Below are positions 1 to 10,833 of a DNA stretch of 64,000 nt, one piece after another; the stretch's first letter is position 1; the number at the start of each line of letters is the position of its first letter. The translations under genes were made by a program, and so were the position numbers. The stretch spans positions 483,501-547,500 of the forward strand of contig JAFEMH010000340.1 of the NCBI GenBank assembly GCA_022495995.1. Direction: 5' to 3'. Origin of the DNA: Adenophora triphylla var. japonica (taxonomy: Eukaryota > Streptophyta > Magnoliopsida > Asterales > Campanulaceae). The notes under the pieces are model-generated. The model was given only the letters and a program-made list of their open reading frames with translations. It did no database searches and had not been told where the DNA came from.

Positions 1-1380
1 GCATTCCCATTGAGTCACTTGTTATCCCACGTGAGCATATTACACACTCTCCCCAAGTTTGGGAACTCGTCCTATTCTTGAAATTCGTTCATTCGACTCC
101 TCAAAACACTGTCTGCAAAAGTCTCACTGGGGCTTCGCATCCGTGCCTCTCAGCGGCACTCCGGTAAAAGCAAGGAGACGCGCGCCAGGGACTACTCCCC
201 TCGGCTTGCGAGGATAAAGGAACAGCGAATCTTAAAAGAATGAAAAATAGAAGGGGCTATAAACAGTCAAATTCCCACCTTTTCTCCCACTCCAATCTTT
301 TTTCTATTTTTCACTCTTTCCCATGAAGAAGATCAATGCAGCGGCAGCCCGCACGACAATTATCACAGAACAGTCCAGAGCAACAAGCAACAACGGAACA
401 TCTAAAGTCAAGCCCGATTCCACCATCAATCAATTTTCTCCTATTCCAGATTCAAATCAAAGCAGTCATTATTTGTTTAATTATATAATTGGAATTTGAT
501 AAACCAATCAGTGAGGTCCATTCTAGAGCAACCAAGGTATAATTTTGAATAAAACAATTCTTCAAATGTCTCGACAAGCCTTCTTTTCTACAATCTAGGA
601 AGGGCCAAACACTTACTTTCTGCCGAGCAGGGGCTTCCATACACTTTTCCACACCTTGTGATGCTTACACTCTTCCAAAAGAGTCAAACCCAAAAGCGAG
701 AGTGTCATACACGAATTCGGGACCCATTCCCACCATCGAAAAATGTGCCCCTGCACATATACATTTCCGAGTCTTGTCCAGCGACTGATTGACTGGGTCG
801 CCTTCGTGGCCACAAGATGACTCTGTCTGCAATAGGGATACATTGAATCTCTCCAAACTGGGGCTTTTGTTAAGCTGTTCTCTCAGGCTCTCTTTACCGG
901 ATTCCCTTTCGGGTTTGCTTTGCATCATCGACTGGGGCTTCGCCATGGTCACTTCATCAAACATTGAGGCTCCCCGGAAATGGGTCGACTATGTGGCCAG
1001 GGGGCTTTAAACAAAAATCAGGGCTCCAACAAAGTCATATCTAGCAAAAAGGGCATCCCTTGTCATCAAGATCAGCATGTGGCAAACTCTTTGAGTTAGT
1101 TAGAAACATAATTAATCATAAGGCATCCTTATCAAAATAACATACTTTCAAAATGCCACCCTCCTTGGCACCTTGTTTACAAAATCACTCTTTGGTCTCC
1201 ACAAATTTTCAAACTCTTCAAGTCTATCAAAGACGCCTCTCTGTGACTCTCAAGATGACTCGGTCCTACCCCTTATCTCTGGACATCAAACTTCATCCAA
1301 TCCCATCTTCTATCATAGACACCTACTCAGCCTCGCCTTGCTCAAACCATAATCTTCCCGCTCAAATTGCCTTGTTCAAA
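1..1380 (+). other. Non-coding internal spacer of element A
   Basis: No convincing coding frame. The part from about 541 to 960 aligns by eye with spacer in elements B and D, with shared phrases such as CAGGGGCTTCCATACAC and GAGTCAAACCCAAA. These lie downstream of gag in B and D, so this is probably the same region of A. The 1-540 part shows nothing I can name. Confidence 0.5.
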
Positions 1381-1575
1381 TACCTCTCAAAAACCCTAGC
1401 CTCAAGCCTAGGTGACAAATACCTCTCAAAAACCCTAGCCTCAAGCCTAGGTGACAAATACCTCTCAAAAACCCTAGCCTCAAGCCTAGGTGACAAATAC
1501 CTCTCAAAACCCTAGCCTCAAGCCTAGGTGACAAATACCTTTCTAAACCCTAGCCTCGAGCCTAGGAGACAAAGC
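1381..1575 (+). repeat. 39-bp tandem repeat, about five copies
   Basis: The phrase TACCTCTCAAAAACCCTAG recurs at 1381 and 1420 and then every 39 bp, decaying toward 1575. Each unit contains a CCTAG...CTAGG pair that could form a short hairpin. Because 39 is a multiple of three, an open frame runs through it; I do not regard that as a gene. Confidence 0.85.
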
Positions 1576-1831
1576 TCCTCTCTAAACCCTAGCTTCAATC
1601 CCAATTCAATTTCTAGGGTGACTTCCTTATACGTCAATTTCTAGGGTGACTTTTCATTGCAGTGTATAAAAATAGAAAAGTGCCCACAAATAGAAAATAC
1701 TAAATTAATTTGTCAAAATCTGTACATAAAATATTTGCATCATACTAACGAGTCAGCATAAAAATAGAGTCTGCATATAGTCTTTCTTTTTTACAGGAGT
1801 CACAAAAAAAAAAACAATAAAAATAAAAATC
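1576..1831 (+). other. Short AT-rich spacer between the 39-bp array and the PMD remnant
   Basis: Contains two copies of a TCAATTTCTAGGGTGACTT phrase (about 1606 and 1636) and A-rich runs at 1805-1830. Nothing else recognisable. It would be the 3' untranslated side of the antisense PMD remnant. Confidence 0.4.
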
Positions 1832-3102
1832 CTAATGGCCCCGACGGGAGGTCGAACTGCGACCACGGGAGAACCTAGAGGCTGAACTACCCTCATCTTG
1901 GGACCTTTGCCTGCGCTGGACTGGATCCGCGTCCACTGACCTCCGAGACTGGCAAGAAAGTGCCTGCACTGCACTCCTCGAGCCTCGGCCTCAATACATT
2001 AGTCTGCCTCACAGCCCACACATAAGAATCACGGGTAACCTGCAAAATCAGATACGAGGGTCACACCAAGGCTAAAACATAAGGATCGATGCATAAAAGG
2101 AGAAGTAAGAGGTATACCCCGCCGGCACTGTATGGAGGAAGCTGAGCAGCCTTGACCTCGTCGACCTCACGTGGGGCGTCAAATCTACTCTCACCTAGTC
2201 ACCCAGTAGGCACAAAGAAGTGGTCGAGGAAACGGGGGGCATGTCTACTATCTCGGGATGCCCAACACCCACGCCTCGGGGATAACTAAGCCCTGATCCC
2301 CTATACCGGCAGCCTCAGCAGCCCGCCTCACCACCTGTGGTGACCTCAGAAAATGCTCCACGAAGGTCAGATAATCCATATCAGACCGGAACTCAGAAGC
2401 AGGGATCCCGTGCAGATAATCCTCCCTCCTCGCCAAGCGGTTGGGATACCACATGTTCCTAGGAGGATGTTGGGGCGCATAAAGCGGAGCCCACGCATAA
2501 TGCTGTCTAGCCACCCGCTCTCCCAGGTACATCTCATCAGCGGACAAACCAACCAACAACCTACGGGAAGCAGTAACAACCCGGACATCAACCTGCCTCT
2601 CTCGAAGCCTCGGGAGTCCAAGGGTAAAGCGAAACTCAATCCTCCAGGGGACCACCGAAACTTCGCCCTCGGCTCGCGGACCGTCTTCTGGACCCCCTCG
2701 ATCCTGTTCTCTTTCCTCCAAAAGCGCAAGACAGGCACATCTCGAGTCTGGTCACGCAAAGTAAACGGCGCAACACTAAAAACCTCGTAGACCCATGCCT
2801 GCAAAAGACGCGAAAAGCAGATATGCATGAGGACAGAAGGACAAGTAATAAGTAAGAGGACAATAAAAATGACAAAAGCTGACATACCTCCAGAACAAAG
2901 CGAAAGGAAGAGGTCAAAGGAAGAGGTATTGGACCGAGACAGTCCGTGAGCCTGACTCAGCCAAGCCGGCCCCTCCCCAGGAGATATCTCGCACCAGATC
3001 CAAATCCTCCAAATCACCCAACAAATAAAATCGACATACTGGGCCTGAGTTGGGAAAGAGGGCCACTGAGAAGCCGTACCAGAGAAATCCCCGAACAGTC
3101 AA
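1832..3102 (-). pseudogene. Antisense plant mobile domain (PMD) protein remnant, 5' end truncated
   Basis: Minus-strand coding remnant with plausible introns at 2799-2887 and 2040-2117; each has GT..AG ends on the minus strand and is 78-89 bp. The first visible exon reads FYLLGDLEDLDL and then SWGGAGLA, matching the PMD pattern of a leucine-rich stretch, DLD and SWGGAALA. The next exon starts AWVYEVFS, the usual PMD tryptophan segment, followed by a region with GERVARQHYAW resembling the C-terminal half of the gene at 37166-39418. The last part is Ser/Arg-rich and stops at 1832. There are stops at 2248 and frame changes near 2914. The N-terminal half is missing where the 28-bp array begins. 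PMD proteins are known as host silencing factors (MAIN/MAIL1) and as passengers of Gypsy elements; this copy looks dead. Confidence 0.65.
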
Positions 3103-3536
3103 ATCTTTGGGTGACCCCCCGGACAGTCAAATCTTTGGGTGACTCCCCGTACAGTCAAATCTTTGGGTGACTCCCCGTACAGTCAAATCTTTGGGTGACT
3201 CCCCGTCTGATCGAATCTTTGGGTGACTCCCTGCGAGCCAATCTTTGGGTGACTCCCCGTCTGATCAAATCTTTGGGTGACTCCCCGTACAAATCGAATC
3301 TTTGGGTGACTCCCCGCAGTACCAAATCTTTGGGTGACTCCTGCACATCGAAATCTTTGGGTGACTCCCCGTATAGTCAAATCTTTGGGTGACTCCTCGT
3401 ACAGTCAAATCTTTGGGTAACTCCCCGAACAGTCAAATCTTTGGGTGACTCCCCGGACAGTCAAATCTTTGGGTGACTCCCCGGACAGTCAAATATTTGG
3501 GTGACTCCCCGAACAGTCAAATCCTTTGGTGACTCC
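3096..3536 (+). repeat. 28-bp tandem repeat, about 16 copies
   Basis: The core CAAATCTTTGGGTGACTCCC recurs with a variable insert (GTACAGT, GGACAGT, GTCTGATC and others). AGTCA before the core and TGACT inside it can pair, giving a 5-bp stem in most units. The array lies between the antisense PMD remnant and the LTR, the same place occupied by arrays in elements B and C. Confidence 0.92.
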
Positions 3537-3605
3537 CGTGCAGTCACGTATCCTTGACACCACACAGTACTAATGCCCATTCGTTTCTCTCCCCGGCAGT
3601 TTTCT

Positions 3606-3682
3606 GAACTACGACTCGGCTTGATTCCTCTTGGGATACGTAGGTAGCCCGACAAGGGTTCAGCCGCTCGACCTACCTGGTC
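3606..3682 (+). other. Conserved GAACTACG...CGTAGG stem motif (element A copy)
   Basis: GAACTACG at 3606 pairs through CTACG with CGTAG near 3639; between them ATTCC and GGGAT can form an inner helix. It is followed by a GACC...GGTC hairpin at 3670-3682. The same layout is found near 32298, 34790, 35041, 40399 and 43085 (reverse). The function is unknown. Confidence 0.7.
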
Positions 3683-3813
3683 ACCTTTCATTTTGCGACT
3701 CCGCTCGAGTTCAAACATCAAATCCGCAAGCTCATCATTCCACCCCTGAAATCCCTTTTTTCAAGATGGATCCTATCTTAATCGTCGACCCCACTTGTCT
3801 TACAAGAAGCGTC

Positions 3814-3826
3814 GCCGAGGGGCTAC
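3814..3826 (+). other. Polypurine tract of element A
   Basis: GCCGAGGGGCTAC directly precedes the TGTTAG start of the LTR. The related tracts in B (GCCGAGGGGCT), C (GACGAGGGGCTA) and D (CGAGGGGCTAAC, reverse) stand in the same place, which supports priming of plus-strand DNA here. Confidence 0.75.
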
Positions 3827-5269
3827 TGTTAGTACCCGTCCTGAAAATACCCCTGATAGGCATTAAGGAACCTCTGAGGACCTCTCAGTCATTTATGAGT
3901 TTCAATAGGCTCAAGTAATATTTCCCCGAAAGCCCTTATTTGTAGTTTTAGAATCCCGATAGACCAAATGTCAGCTAAAACTTCCGAAGGCCATAACTTT
4001 CTCATACGAACTCCGTATTGGGCCCACCACATATCAAATGGAACGCGAGAACAAGATCTACGCAAAGGTTCGATCGACCCTTCTCAAAAAAGGTTCGATC
4101 GACCCTTCTTAGAAAGGTTCGATCGACCCTTCTCAAAAGTGCCGATCGACCCTTCTCAAAAGTGCCGATCGACCCTTCTCAAAAAGTGCCGATCGACCCT
4201 TCTCAAAAAGTGCCGATCGACCCTTCTCAAAAGTACCAATCGACCCTTCTCAAAAAGTGCCGATCGACCCTTCTTTTAAAGTGCCAATCGACCCTTCTCA
4301 AAAGTGCCGATCGACCCTTTTCTTCAGTCCAGCCCATTTCCCGAGCACTATAAATACGTGCACACTTTTTCATTTTTAACACACACATTTTTACACGGAG
4401 AAGTCAAGACTAGACTTGATTTTCCCTTCCACGCATCTCCCAATATCGCTCCGAATCTTGCTAGATTCGACCCCAAAGTCTTGCCACAATTGGTAAGTCT
4501 TTTATTTAAATATTCCGTTCTTTATTATTATTGTTGCGCTATATAATTTATTTGCATGCTTAATATGTTTTAATTGTGCCTATATGCTAGATTTAGGACG
4601 GTTTTAATATATTTAAGTATGCTAGCCAAGGATGATCTAAGGTTTCATCCAAGAAATCCGATGGATCTAGGAACTATTTCTTTCCTCCCTCCTTAGTAAT
4701 AATCATCCCATGATCAACAATTCCCCAAGGATGAACATTGATTAGTGCACCTTTCGAGGGCCTAAATCAAAGGTTCTAGGGTGTGATCATCAATTAATTC
4801 TTTCTCTCCCCTCCTCCTTATGCATAATCCCACTTCTTCTATCTATTCCTGTAAACACCGCACACAACCAACACCCCATATGCTAGAAAGACCGATCCGT
4901 CGGGCAATAGGAGTGATAACGTTTCTTCTTCTGTTGTAACTTGACCCCCGAACCCAATCACATGCTTAGCCTTTTTTCAATGCTTTGGGCTATATCAAAG
5001 CGGCGTGGTGACTCTCATAAAATTAAACTAATATTTTTAATATGGTTTAAAACGAGTGTCACTTAATGAATATCCCATTTCGATCCGACTTTACATGATT
5101 ATTTATTTTAAACCTCCGAATGCGCGTTGCATCGGGACGAGGTATTCACACCTTCGGGTTCGGTCTAATCAAATAAATAAATCTAATTTTGTCCTTTTAT
5201 TAATCAAATGCATTTTATTAATGACAAAAGGGAAATCCTAACCACAACGACTAATTTGCTAAGCTAACA
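3827..5269 (+). repeat. 3' LTR of element A
   Basis: Starts TGTTAGTACCC after the purine tract and ends GCTAACA, 1443 bp. A TATA box (TATAAATAC, 4349-4357) lies about a third of the way in. A GGCGTGGTGACTC phrase near 5000 matches the GGCGTGGCGACTCC near the end of the B LTRs. A tandem array occupies the region upstream of the TATA box. The 5' LTR is outside the window, so the ends are inferred from terminal inverted bases and the purine tract. Confidence 0.75.
4064..4322 (+). repeat. About 24-bp tandem repeat in LTR A (GATCGACCCTTCTCAAAA)
   Basis: About eleven copies of GATCGACCCTTCTCAAAA plus a short variable link (AAGGTTC or AGTGCC), lying just upstream of the TATA box. Early units contain the palindrome TCGATCGA. 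This position is where other LTR families in the window carry GC-rich palindrome pairs. Confidence 0.9.
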
Positions 5270-5756
5270 ATCTTGAAAAAAAAAAACAATAAAATAAAAC
5301 TATTGATCTATCAAAGAAATTTCTTAGTACTCTCTAAGATCTAGCCTCTCATTGACTTGGTAGGCCGACGGACATGATCACCACCGTCATCGCGATCTCT
5401 CTTGCGCTTTGGGCCCTTCGAAGCAGAATATCCCTCGAGGCGAGTAAAAACGGACTCCGAAAGCCTCTTGAAGACATTGGGCCTATCTAAAGCTTGCGTC
5501 TTTCAAGGCATACCCTTGCCTCGCCTCTCATACCAATGCCCATCAAGAAAATCCTGGGTTGGATCAGTCCGTACATTAGCAGGATCAGACTGAGTCTCGC
5601 TCCTTCGCAAAATACTGCTAGCTACAAAGGAATCCCCTAACAGTGAAAGCCACAAATCATCAATCTTCTCCACATTAGGATGACCGGTATGAAGGAACCA
5701 ATCCAAATACTTGTCAGATAAGAAGACGCTTGCATCAAAAGTCCGAAGGTTTGACC

Positions 5757-6291
5757 TGTTGTGAATATAGCCCTCCACCACCAAGCAAACCTACAAGAAC
5801 GATTAGAGCACACAAAATCTAGCACAAGAAATAAATCACAAAGAAGAACAAAGAAATTGTTAACCCAGTTCACCAATTTGATTGGCTACGTCTGGGGGCA
5901 CTACCAAGCCAGGATCTTCCACTATAATATGTGTTATGTTGTTACAATGAGTTTTGGGGCGGAAATTTACTTATATATGACCTAGGGAAACAAACCAAAC
6001 CCTAGACAAACAAGGAATTTTGGACTGTTGAAATGGGCCTAGCGCGGCCGCCCTCCTCAGAAGCACGGTCGCGCTACCATCCAGAAACTCCAACGCCTTT
6101 GAACAATTCCCCAGCGCGGTCGCCCTCAGTCAAGCGCGGTCGCCCTCAAAGAATTTCCCCCGAGCATCAGTTACGGTCCAAGAGCGCGGTCGCGCACATC
6201 ACCTGTGCGGCCGCTCTTGACTCCAGCAAATCCAGACAAATTTCTTCTCCCTTGCTTCGATGTCTAACCCGGTTGGTCCTCTATCCCAATA
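5757..6291 (-). repeat. 3' LTR of the Copia element (left copy)
   Basis: 535 bp, same length as the right copy and nearly identical. Its inner end reads CCCAATA where the right copy has CCCAACA, one transition away from the canonical terminus. A reverse-strand TATATAAG lies at about 5970-5977. Three pairs of GC-rich palindromes occupy 6041-6218. Confidence 0.93.
6041..6218. repeat. Three pairs of GC-rich palindromes in the Copia LTR
   Basis: Pairs at 6041-6075, 6113-6147 and 6181-6218, each made of two copies of an AGCGCGGTCGCC or AGCGCGGCCGCC-like core about 10 bp apart. The same three pairs recur in the right LTR (about 22751-22930) with small changes. Similar paired palindromes occur in the Athila LTR. 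Confidence 0.8.
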
Positions 6292-6302
6292 ATCTCCCAC
6301 CT
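6292..6302 (-). other. Polypurine tract of the Copia element
   Basis: Reads AGGTGGGAGAT on the minus strand, directly before the left LTR. This is the usual form of the Copia plus-strand primer. Confidence 0.85.
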
Positions 6303-6476
6303 AGAGATCAACCACACATATAAGCCCCGTATCCGTTCTTTAACTCACCCTTGGTGTCCTCCTAGTGCTCACCTCGATCATGGTAGTGCCATCCTCCTCT
6401 CCTATTCTCCAAGCCCAATTGAAGCTTTGCACAGCTTCAACTTCTCAAGGTTTACAACCTTTGTCAACATGTCAGC

Positions 6477-7958
6477 TGATGAGTGAGTTTTACACTCATC
6501 CATTGACTACTTCTTGAACTTATTATTTGCTTAATCCTTGAGTTTTGGGTGTTTAATGGTTGTTTTTAGTGTTTTTAGTTTCAGTGGTTGAATTGTGGAA
6601 ATTGGGAACAATATGCGAATAAATCAAGTGGAACAATGAGATGTGGAAATTGTGGAACGGACTGAGTACAAATGGGCATTAACAAATGGAAGAAGGGGCC
6701 AATGCAAGCAAGGAGTGGCAGGCCAATGGTGAATAATGAGTGGGCTAAAGGCAATTTGCAGCTGGGCCAAAAGAGGAGAAAATGACCACAACAAGCTGCA
6801 GTTGTGGGCGGTCGCCCAGGTTGAGGTGGGCGGCCGCTCAGGAGAAAAAAATGTAAAGCTTGAATCTTCTGTTGAGCTGGGCGACCGCCCAGGTAGGAGT
6901 GGGCGACCGCTCACAAGCATAAAAGGTGAAGACAAATGTTTTCGTTGACCGGGCGACCGCCTGTGGGTGTTGTGGGCGACCGCCCACGAGGCGCTTGGGA
7001 AGACTGCAAATGTACCTGGATGTAGCAGGATGGGAATTAAGTAAGGGTTATTAAATTTGGATGATCATGGGTTTTTATTAAGGCTTTTTATTGCAGTGGG
7101 GTTTTTTTTAAGAAGACAATTATTATTTAGTTAATTAGTTTATTTTTATTGTTTCTTTAGAGAACATATATAAGTAGTTTTTGTCATTTTTCTTTCTAGA
7201 GCTAGAGTTAGAGAGAGTTTTCTCAGAATATTTCCTTAGATATTTCTTGGTGTTCTTGCTTTCTAATGGCTAGCTAAACCTTTTAGTTCTTGGAATTGGA
7301 GGTAACATTTTATGTCTTAAGTTTTATTGTTCATCTTTATCTTAGTATTACTTGGGATAATCAAGTTGTTTTTAATGAAATTTTAGAACTTTTGTCTTGA
7401 TCAAATAATTGTTCTTGAATTGTTTAGAATTTCAATTGTGAACGCCAAATTTACAATTGAAATTAGTCTTGGCTTGATTTTCACAATTTGTTGAATCCTC
7501 GCCAAAAGATTCATAAGAATTGTGGTTTATTTTATGTTCTTAAGTTCTACAATGGGTTTCTAGCTAATCTATGAACGGGCCAAGGGAGTAGATTAGTTAG
7601 AAACACTTGATTGCAAATCACCCGCCAAAGTGTCCCAATCATATTTTCGTAAGAACAAAACCCCAAGTGTACTTTGATTAATGAATTATGGACCTTGAGC
7701 ATAACTTGTGAAGCCAATTCCGGGAATTAGTCTCCTTAATATTGAAATCTTCCACAATCACATTTACTTAATTTTTGCAAACAAATTAGTTCAAAACCAA
7801 ACCAAACAACTTCTTCACGTTACAACTTTTTGTTTTAGCGGTAATTTTATACACTTTAAACTTCGTGTCTCTGTGGTTCGACCCTACTTACCCTATCTAC
7901 AAATCAATTGTAGGTAGTTTGAGTCGGAAATTTTCTTTTGACGTTTCGACACTCGTCA
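6477..7958 (+). repeat. 5' LTR of Athila
   Basis: Starts TGATGAGTGAG, ends CACTCGTCA. TATA box TATATAAG at 7169-7176. It differs from the right copy at few places, mainly around 6950-7030, where the third palindrome pair and its flank vary. Confidence 0.95.
6804..6987. repeat. Three pairs of GGGCGACCGCCCA-type palindromes in the Athila 5' LTR
   Basis: Pairs at 6804-6840, 6876-6913 and 6949-6987. Each member is a near-perfect palindrome such as TGGGCGACCGCCCA, and members are about 10-12 bp apart. The right LTR has the same at about 17443-17625. They lie about 180-360 bp upstream of the TATA box, so in U3. Confidence 0.88.
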
Positions 7959-7963
7959 AAATT

Positions 7964-7982
7964 TGGCGCCGTTGCCGGGGAC
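7964..7982 (+). other. Athila primer binding site
   Basis: TGGCGCCGTTGCCGGGGAC, five bases after the LTR end. This is the typical Athila primer site, taken to pair with the 3' end of an aspartate tRNA. Confidence 0.9.
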
Positions 7983-8084
7983 GTGAAATTTAAAGTTGTT
8001 TTAATTATTTGCTATTGTGAATAATATTTTATGTATATATATTTTTTCTTTGTTTAGTGTTTTAACTTGGTGTCGCAGATTTGA

Positions 8085-8951
8085 ATGTTTGGTCGTAGGT
8101 CACTACAACCCGATTTGTTACCAATTGACCACAACATTCATCGCGTCAACAAGAGGAAGCACCCGGAACCAAGTGATTCGGAAAGTGATTCGGTTTACTC
8201 TCAACAGTCCGAGATTTCCGATTCTGAAGAAGAAGTGAAAATGGCGGAACCACAAATGATGGGTGATTTTGCACGCCCGGTGATTGAACCATCTCCATCA
8301 TGCATTGTACTCCCACAAGCAGCAAGGAGTTACGAGTTGAAGAACCTCCATTTCAACATGCTCCCTTCATTCCATGGGATGGTAACGGAAGATCCAATTA
8401 CATTCATGAGAGAGTTCTATAGCACGGTGCAAGGTTTTCCTTTAGGGCAACTAACCGAAGAGCAGTTGAGAATGAGGTGCTTTGCTTACACGTTGAAGGA
8501 TGCTGCCAAGACATGGTTTATGGCACTTGCTCCGGCCTCTCTTAACACTTGGACGGAAGTCTACAACAAGTTCATGGCAAAGTTTTATTCTCATCAAAAG
8601 ACGTCCGACTTGAGGTCCAAGATAATGTCTTTCAATCAAGAGCCGGGTGAAGCTTTTCATGAAGCTTGGGATCGATTCAAGATGTTGCTAGTCCAATGTC
8701 CTCATCATGGGTTTCCTTTAGCCCTCTTAAATCAGGCCTTCTATGATGGGTTGACTCAACAAGGTCAAGCCCAAGTGGATAACGCAGCCGGGGGTGCTAT
8801 GGGTGAGAAAACTGCGGATGAAACTAGAGCCTTATATGAGAGACTTGGCATGAATTCGCAGCAGAAAAGTGTTAGAGGAGGAAGAAAAGGTGTCTATGAA
8901 GTTGAGTCCAATGATGTTCTAGCGCAACAAGTTCGGGCACGAGTTGTGTAA
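8085..8951 (+). pseudogene. Athila gag, N-terminal and capsid segment
   Basis: ATG at 8085, 100 bp after the primer site, opens 288 codons. An acidic start (SESDSVYSQQSEISDSEEE) is followed by the Retrotrans_gag core from about residue 85, with AAKTWFMALAPASLNTW and a DLRSKIMSFNQ stretch, then FYDGL and a basic RGGRKG tail. The frame ends at 8949-8951 just before the zinc knuckle, which continues in a different frame, so a 1-2 base indel near 8930-8940 separates capsid from nucleocapsid. Gag would form the cytoplasmic particle; in related elements gag and pol are usually one frame. Otherwise it looks well kept. Confidence 0.9.
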
Positions 8952-10807
8952 TTTGTAATGTGAACTCCCATGATATTATGGGATGCCCATTGAGAGACCA
9001 ATTCCCGGAATTTCTTGAGCAAGCAAATGCAATGAACACTTTTCAACCAAGAGTGAGGAATGATCCGTTTTCCAACTCTTACAATCCGGGTTGGCGGAAT
9101 CATCCCAATTTCTCTTGGGGAGGAAATCAAGGGCAGGGTCAATTTCAGCAACAATACCAACCGCAAATGCAACAGTCGCAGCAACAAGGGCCTGCAAGGC
9201 CAAGTGTGGAGGAAACGTTGCAGAAATTCATTCAAGCCGCCCAACAGAATCAAGTGATCATGGAACAACGAATGGGGAACCAAGAAGCTTCCCTGAAGAA
9301 GCTCGAAAATCAGATGGGTCAAATTGCCGAGGCACTTCAAAAGCACAATCCGGGTACACTACCGAGTCAACCGGAACAAGCAAAGGCCGTCACCCTGAGG
9401 AGTGGTAAGACTCTTCAGGAGGTACACTCTTCTCCTTCTCCTATAGATAATAACAAAATGCATGAGAGTGAAGTGGTGGTTGAGGAACGAGTTGAAGTGA
9501 CTCCCGAGGAGAAACTTCCAACTCCACCTCTTAAACCTTATGTGCCTCCTGTTCCTTTTCCCGGGAGATTGGTAAAGAATAAGGTCGAAACACAATTTAA
9601 AGAGTTGTACGACATGCTTTCTAAGGTAAATGTAAATTTGCCTTTGCTCAATGTAATTAAAAATATTCCTTCTTATGCTAAATTTTTCAAGGAATTGAGC
9701 ACCAATAAAAGAAAGTATGCCCCGAACGAAAAAATTGTGGTTTCGGATCAAGTTAGTGCTGTTTTTGAAAAGAATTTGCCTCCTAAACTTAAAGACCCCG
9801 GTAGTTTTAATGTGATGATTTCTTTGGGGGACTCTAAGAAAGTAAGGGCAATGTTGGATTTGGGGGCTAGCATTAACTTGTTGCCTTATTCTTTGTTTGT
9901 GGAGCTTGGGTTGGGTGAACTAAAACCTACTACTATGACCTTGCAACTTGCGGACCGTTCGGTCAAATATCCAAAGGGAATAGTAGAAGATGTTTTAGTT
10001 CAAGTTGATAAATTAATTATCCCGGTTGATTTTGTGGTTCTTGATATGGAAAGAGATTCTAAAGATGTGAATGAGGTCCCTATTTTGTTGGGGAGACCTT
10101 TTATGGCTACCGCGGATGCGGTGATTAATGTGAAAGATGGAAGTTTGTCTTTGACTGTCATGGATGAAATTGTCAATTTCTCTATCTTTGATTCCATGAA
10201 AAAGCCATATGAGGTTAATGAGTGTTTATTTTGTGATGTTGCTGAAAATTTTGTGTTATTTGAGCATGATGTTGAGGGCTCTTTTGTGGATGAGTTAGTT
10301 ATGGAAGGTGTTTTTGATCAAAATGAGGCGAGGGCTATTCTTGCGGAGATGGAAGTTATGGAGGAAATTACTGAAAAGGTTCCTTTGGAATCTTTAGGTA
10401 ATTTTAATCCTAAGCATTTGCCATCTATTGTCTCTCCTCCCGAATTGGATCTTAAACAACTTCCATCTAGCTTAAAGTATGCTTTTCTTGGTGCAAATGA
10501 TTCTTTGCCTGTTATTATTGCTTCGGACTTAACAGAATTGCAGGAAAGAAGGTTGTTAGATGTGTTGAAGCGACACAAGTCCGCACTTGGTTGGAGCATT
10601 ACGGACATAAAAGGAATAAGCCCAACCATGTGTATGCACAAAATTCATATGGAGGATGATGCCAAGCCAGTCCGGCAGAATCAAAGGAGGATGAATCCGC
10701 ACATGCTTGAAGCGGTAAGAAAGGAAGTTTTGAAACTGTTGGATGCGGGTATTATCTATCCTATTTCCGATAGTAAGTGGGTAAGTCCCTGCTCATGTGG
10801 TTGCTAA
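8930..10807 (+). pseudogene. Athila nucleocapsid, protease and start of reverse transcriptase
   Basis: This frame begins before the first ATG (8960): codons just upstream give a CX2CX4HX4C knuckle (CVICNVNSHDIMGC). A Gln-rich linker follows, then GPARPSVEETLQKF, then the aspartic protease with MLDLGASINLLPYSLF around residues 295-310 and ILLGRPFMATADAVI. Note DLGAS where many families have DSGAS or DTGAS. The end, KPVRQNQRRMNP and SDSKWVSP, is the reverse transcriptase fingers. The frame breaks near 10785 and again near 10890, so the reverse transcriptase catalytic part is in another frame. It could only act if frameshifting or another copy supplied continuity. Confidence 0.9.
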
Positions 10808-10833
10808 AAAATCTGGAATTACCGTTGTAAAGA

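Larger units (their letters stand above)
1..5269 (+). mobile_element. Element A: 3' part of a Tat-lineage Ty3/Gypsy LTR retrotransposon
   Basis: The left end lies outside the window. Reading left to right there is gag-distal spacer, an antisense PMD remnant, a 28-bp tandem array, the GAACTACG stem motif, a purine-rich GCCGAGGGGCTAC tract and an LTR. The spacer at 541-960 resembles element B at about 31270-31700 and element D at about 48310-47880 in reverse, so the three are related families. The LTR begins TGTTAG and ends CTAACA, an inverted terminal pair. No gag, protease, reverse transcriptase or integrase is visible in this portion. The Tat assignment rests on similarity to B, whose primer site is of the Tat/Ogre type. 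Confidence 0.75.

Noticed and set aside
2353..2790. Plus-strand open frame opposite the PMD remnant
   Set aside because: Shadow of the minus-strand coding remnant; no domain pattern.
3096..3536. Regularly spaced repeats that resemble a CRISPR array
   Set aside because: Units are contiguous diverged tandem copies without unique spacers, in a plant retrotransposon. No cas gene.
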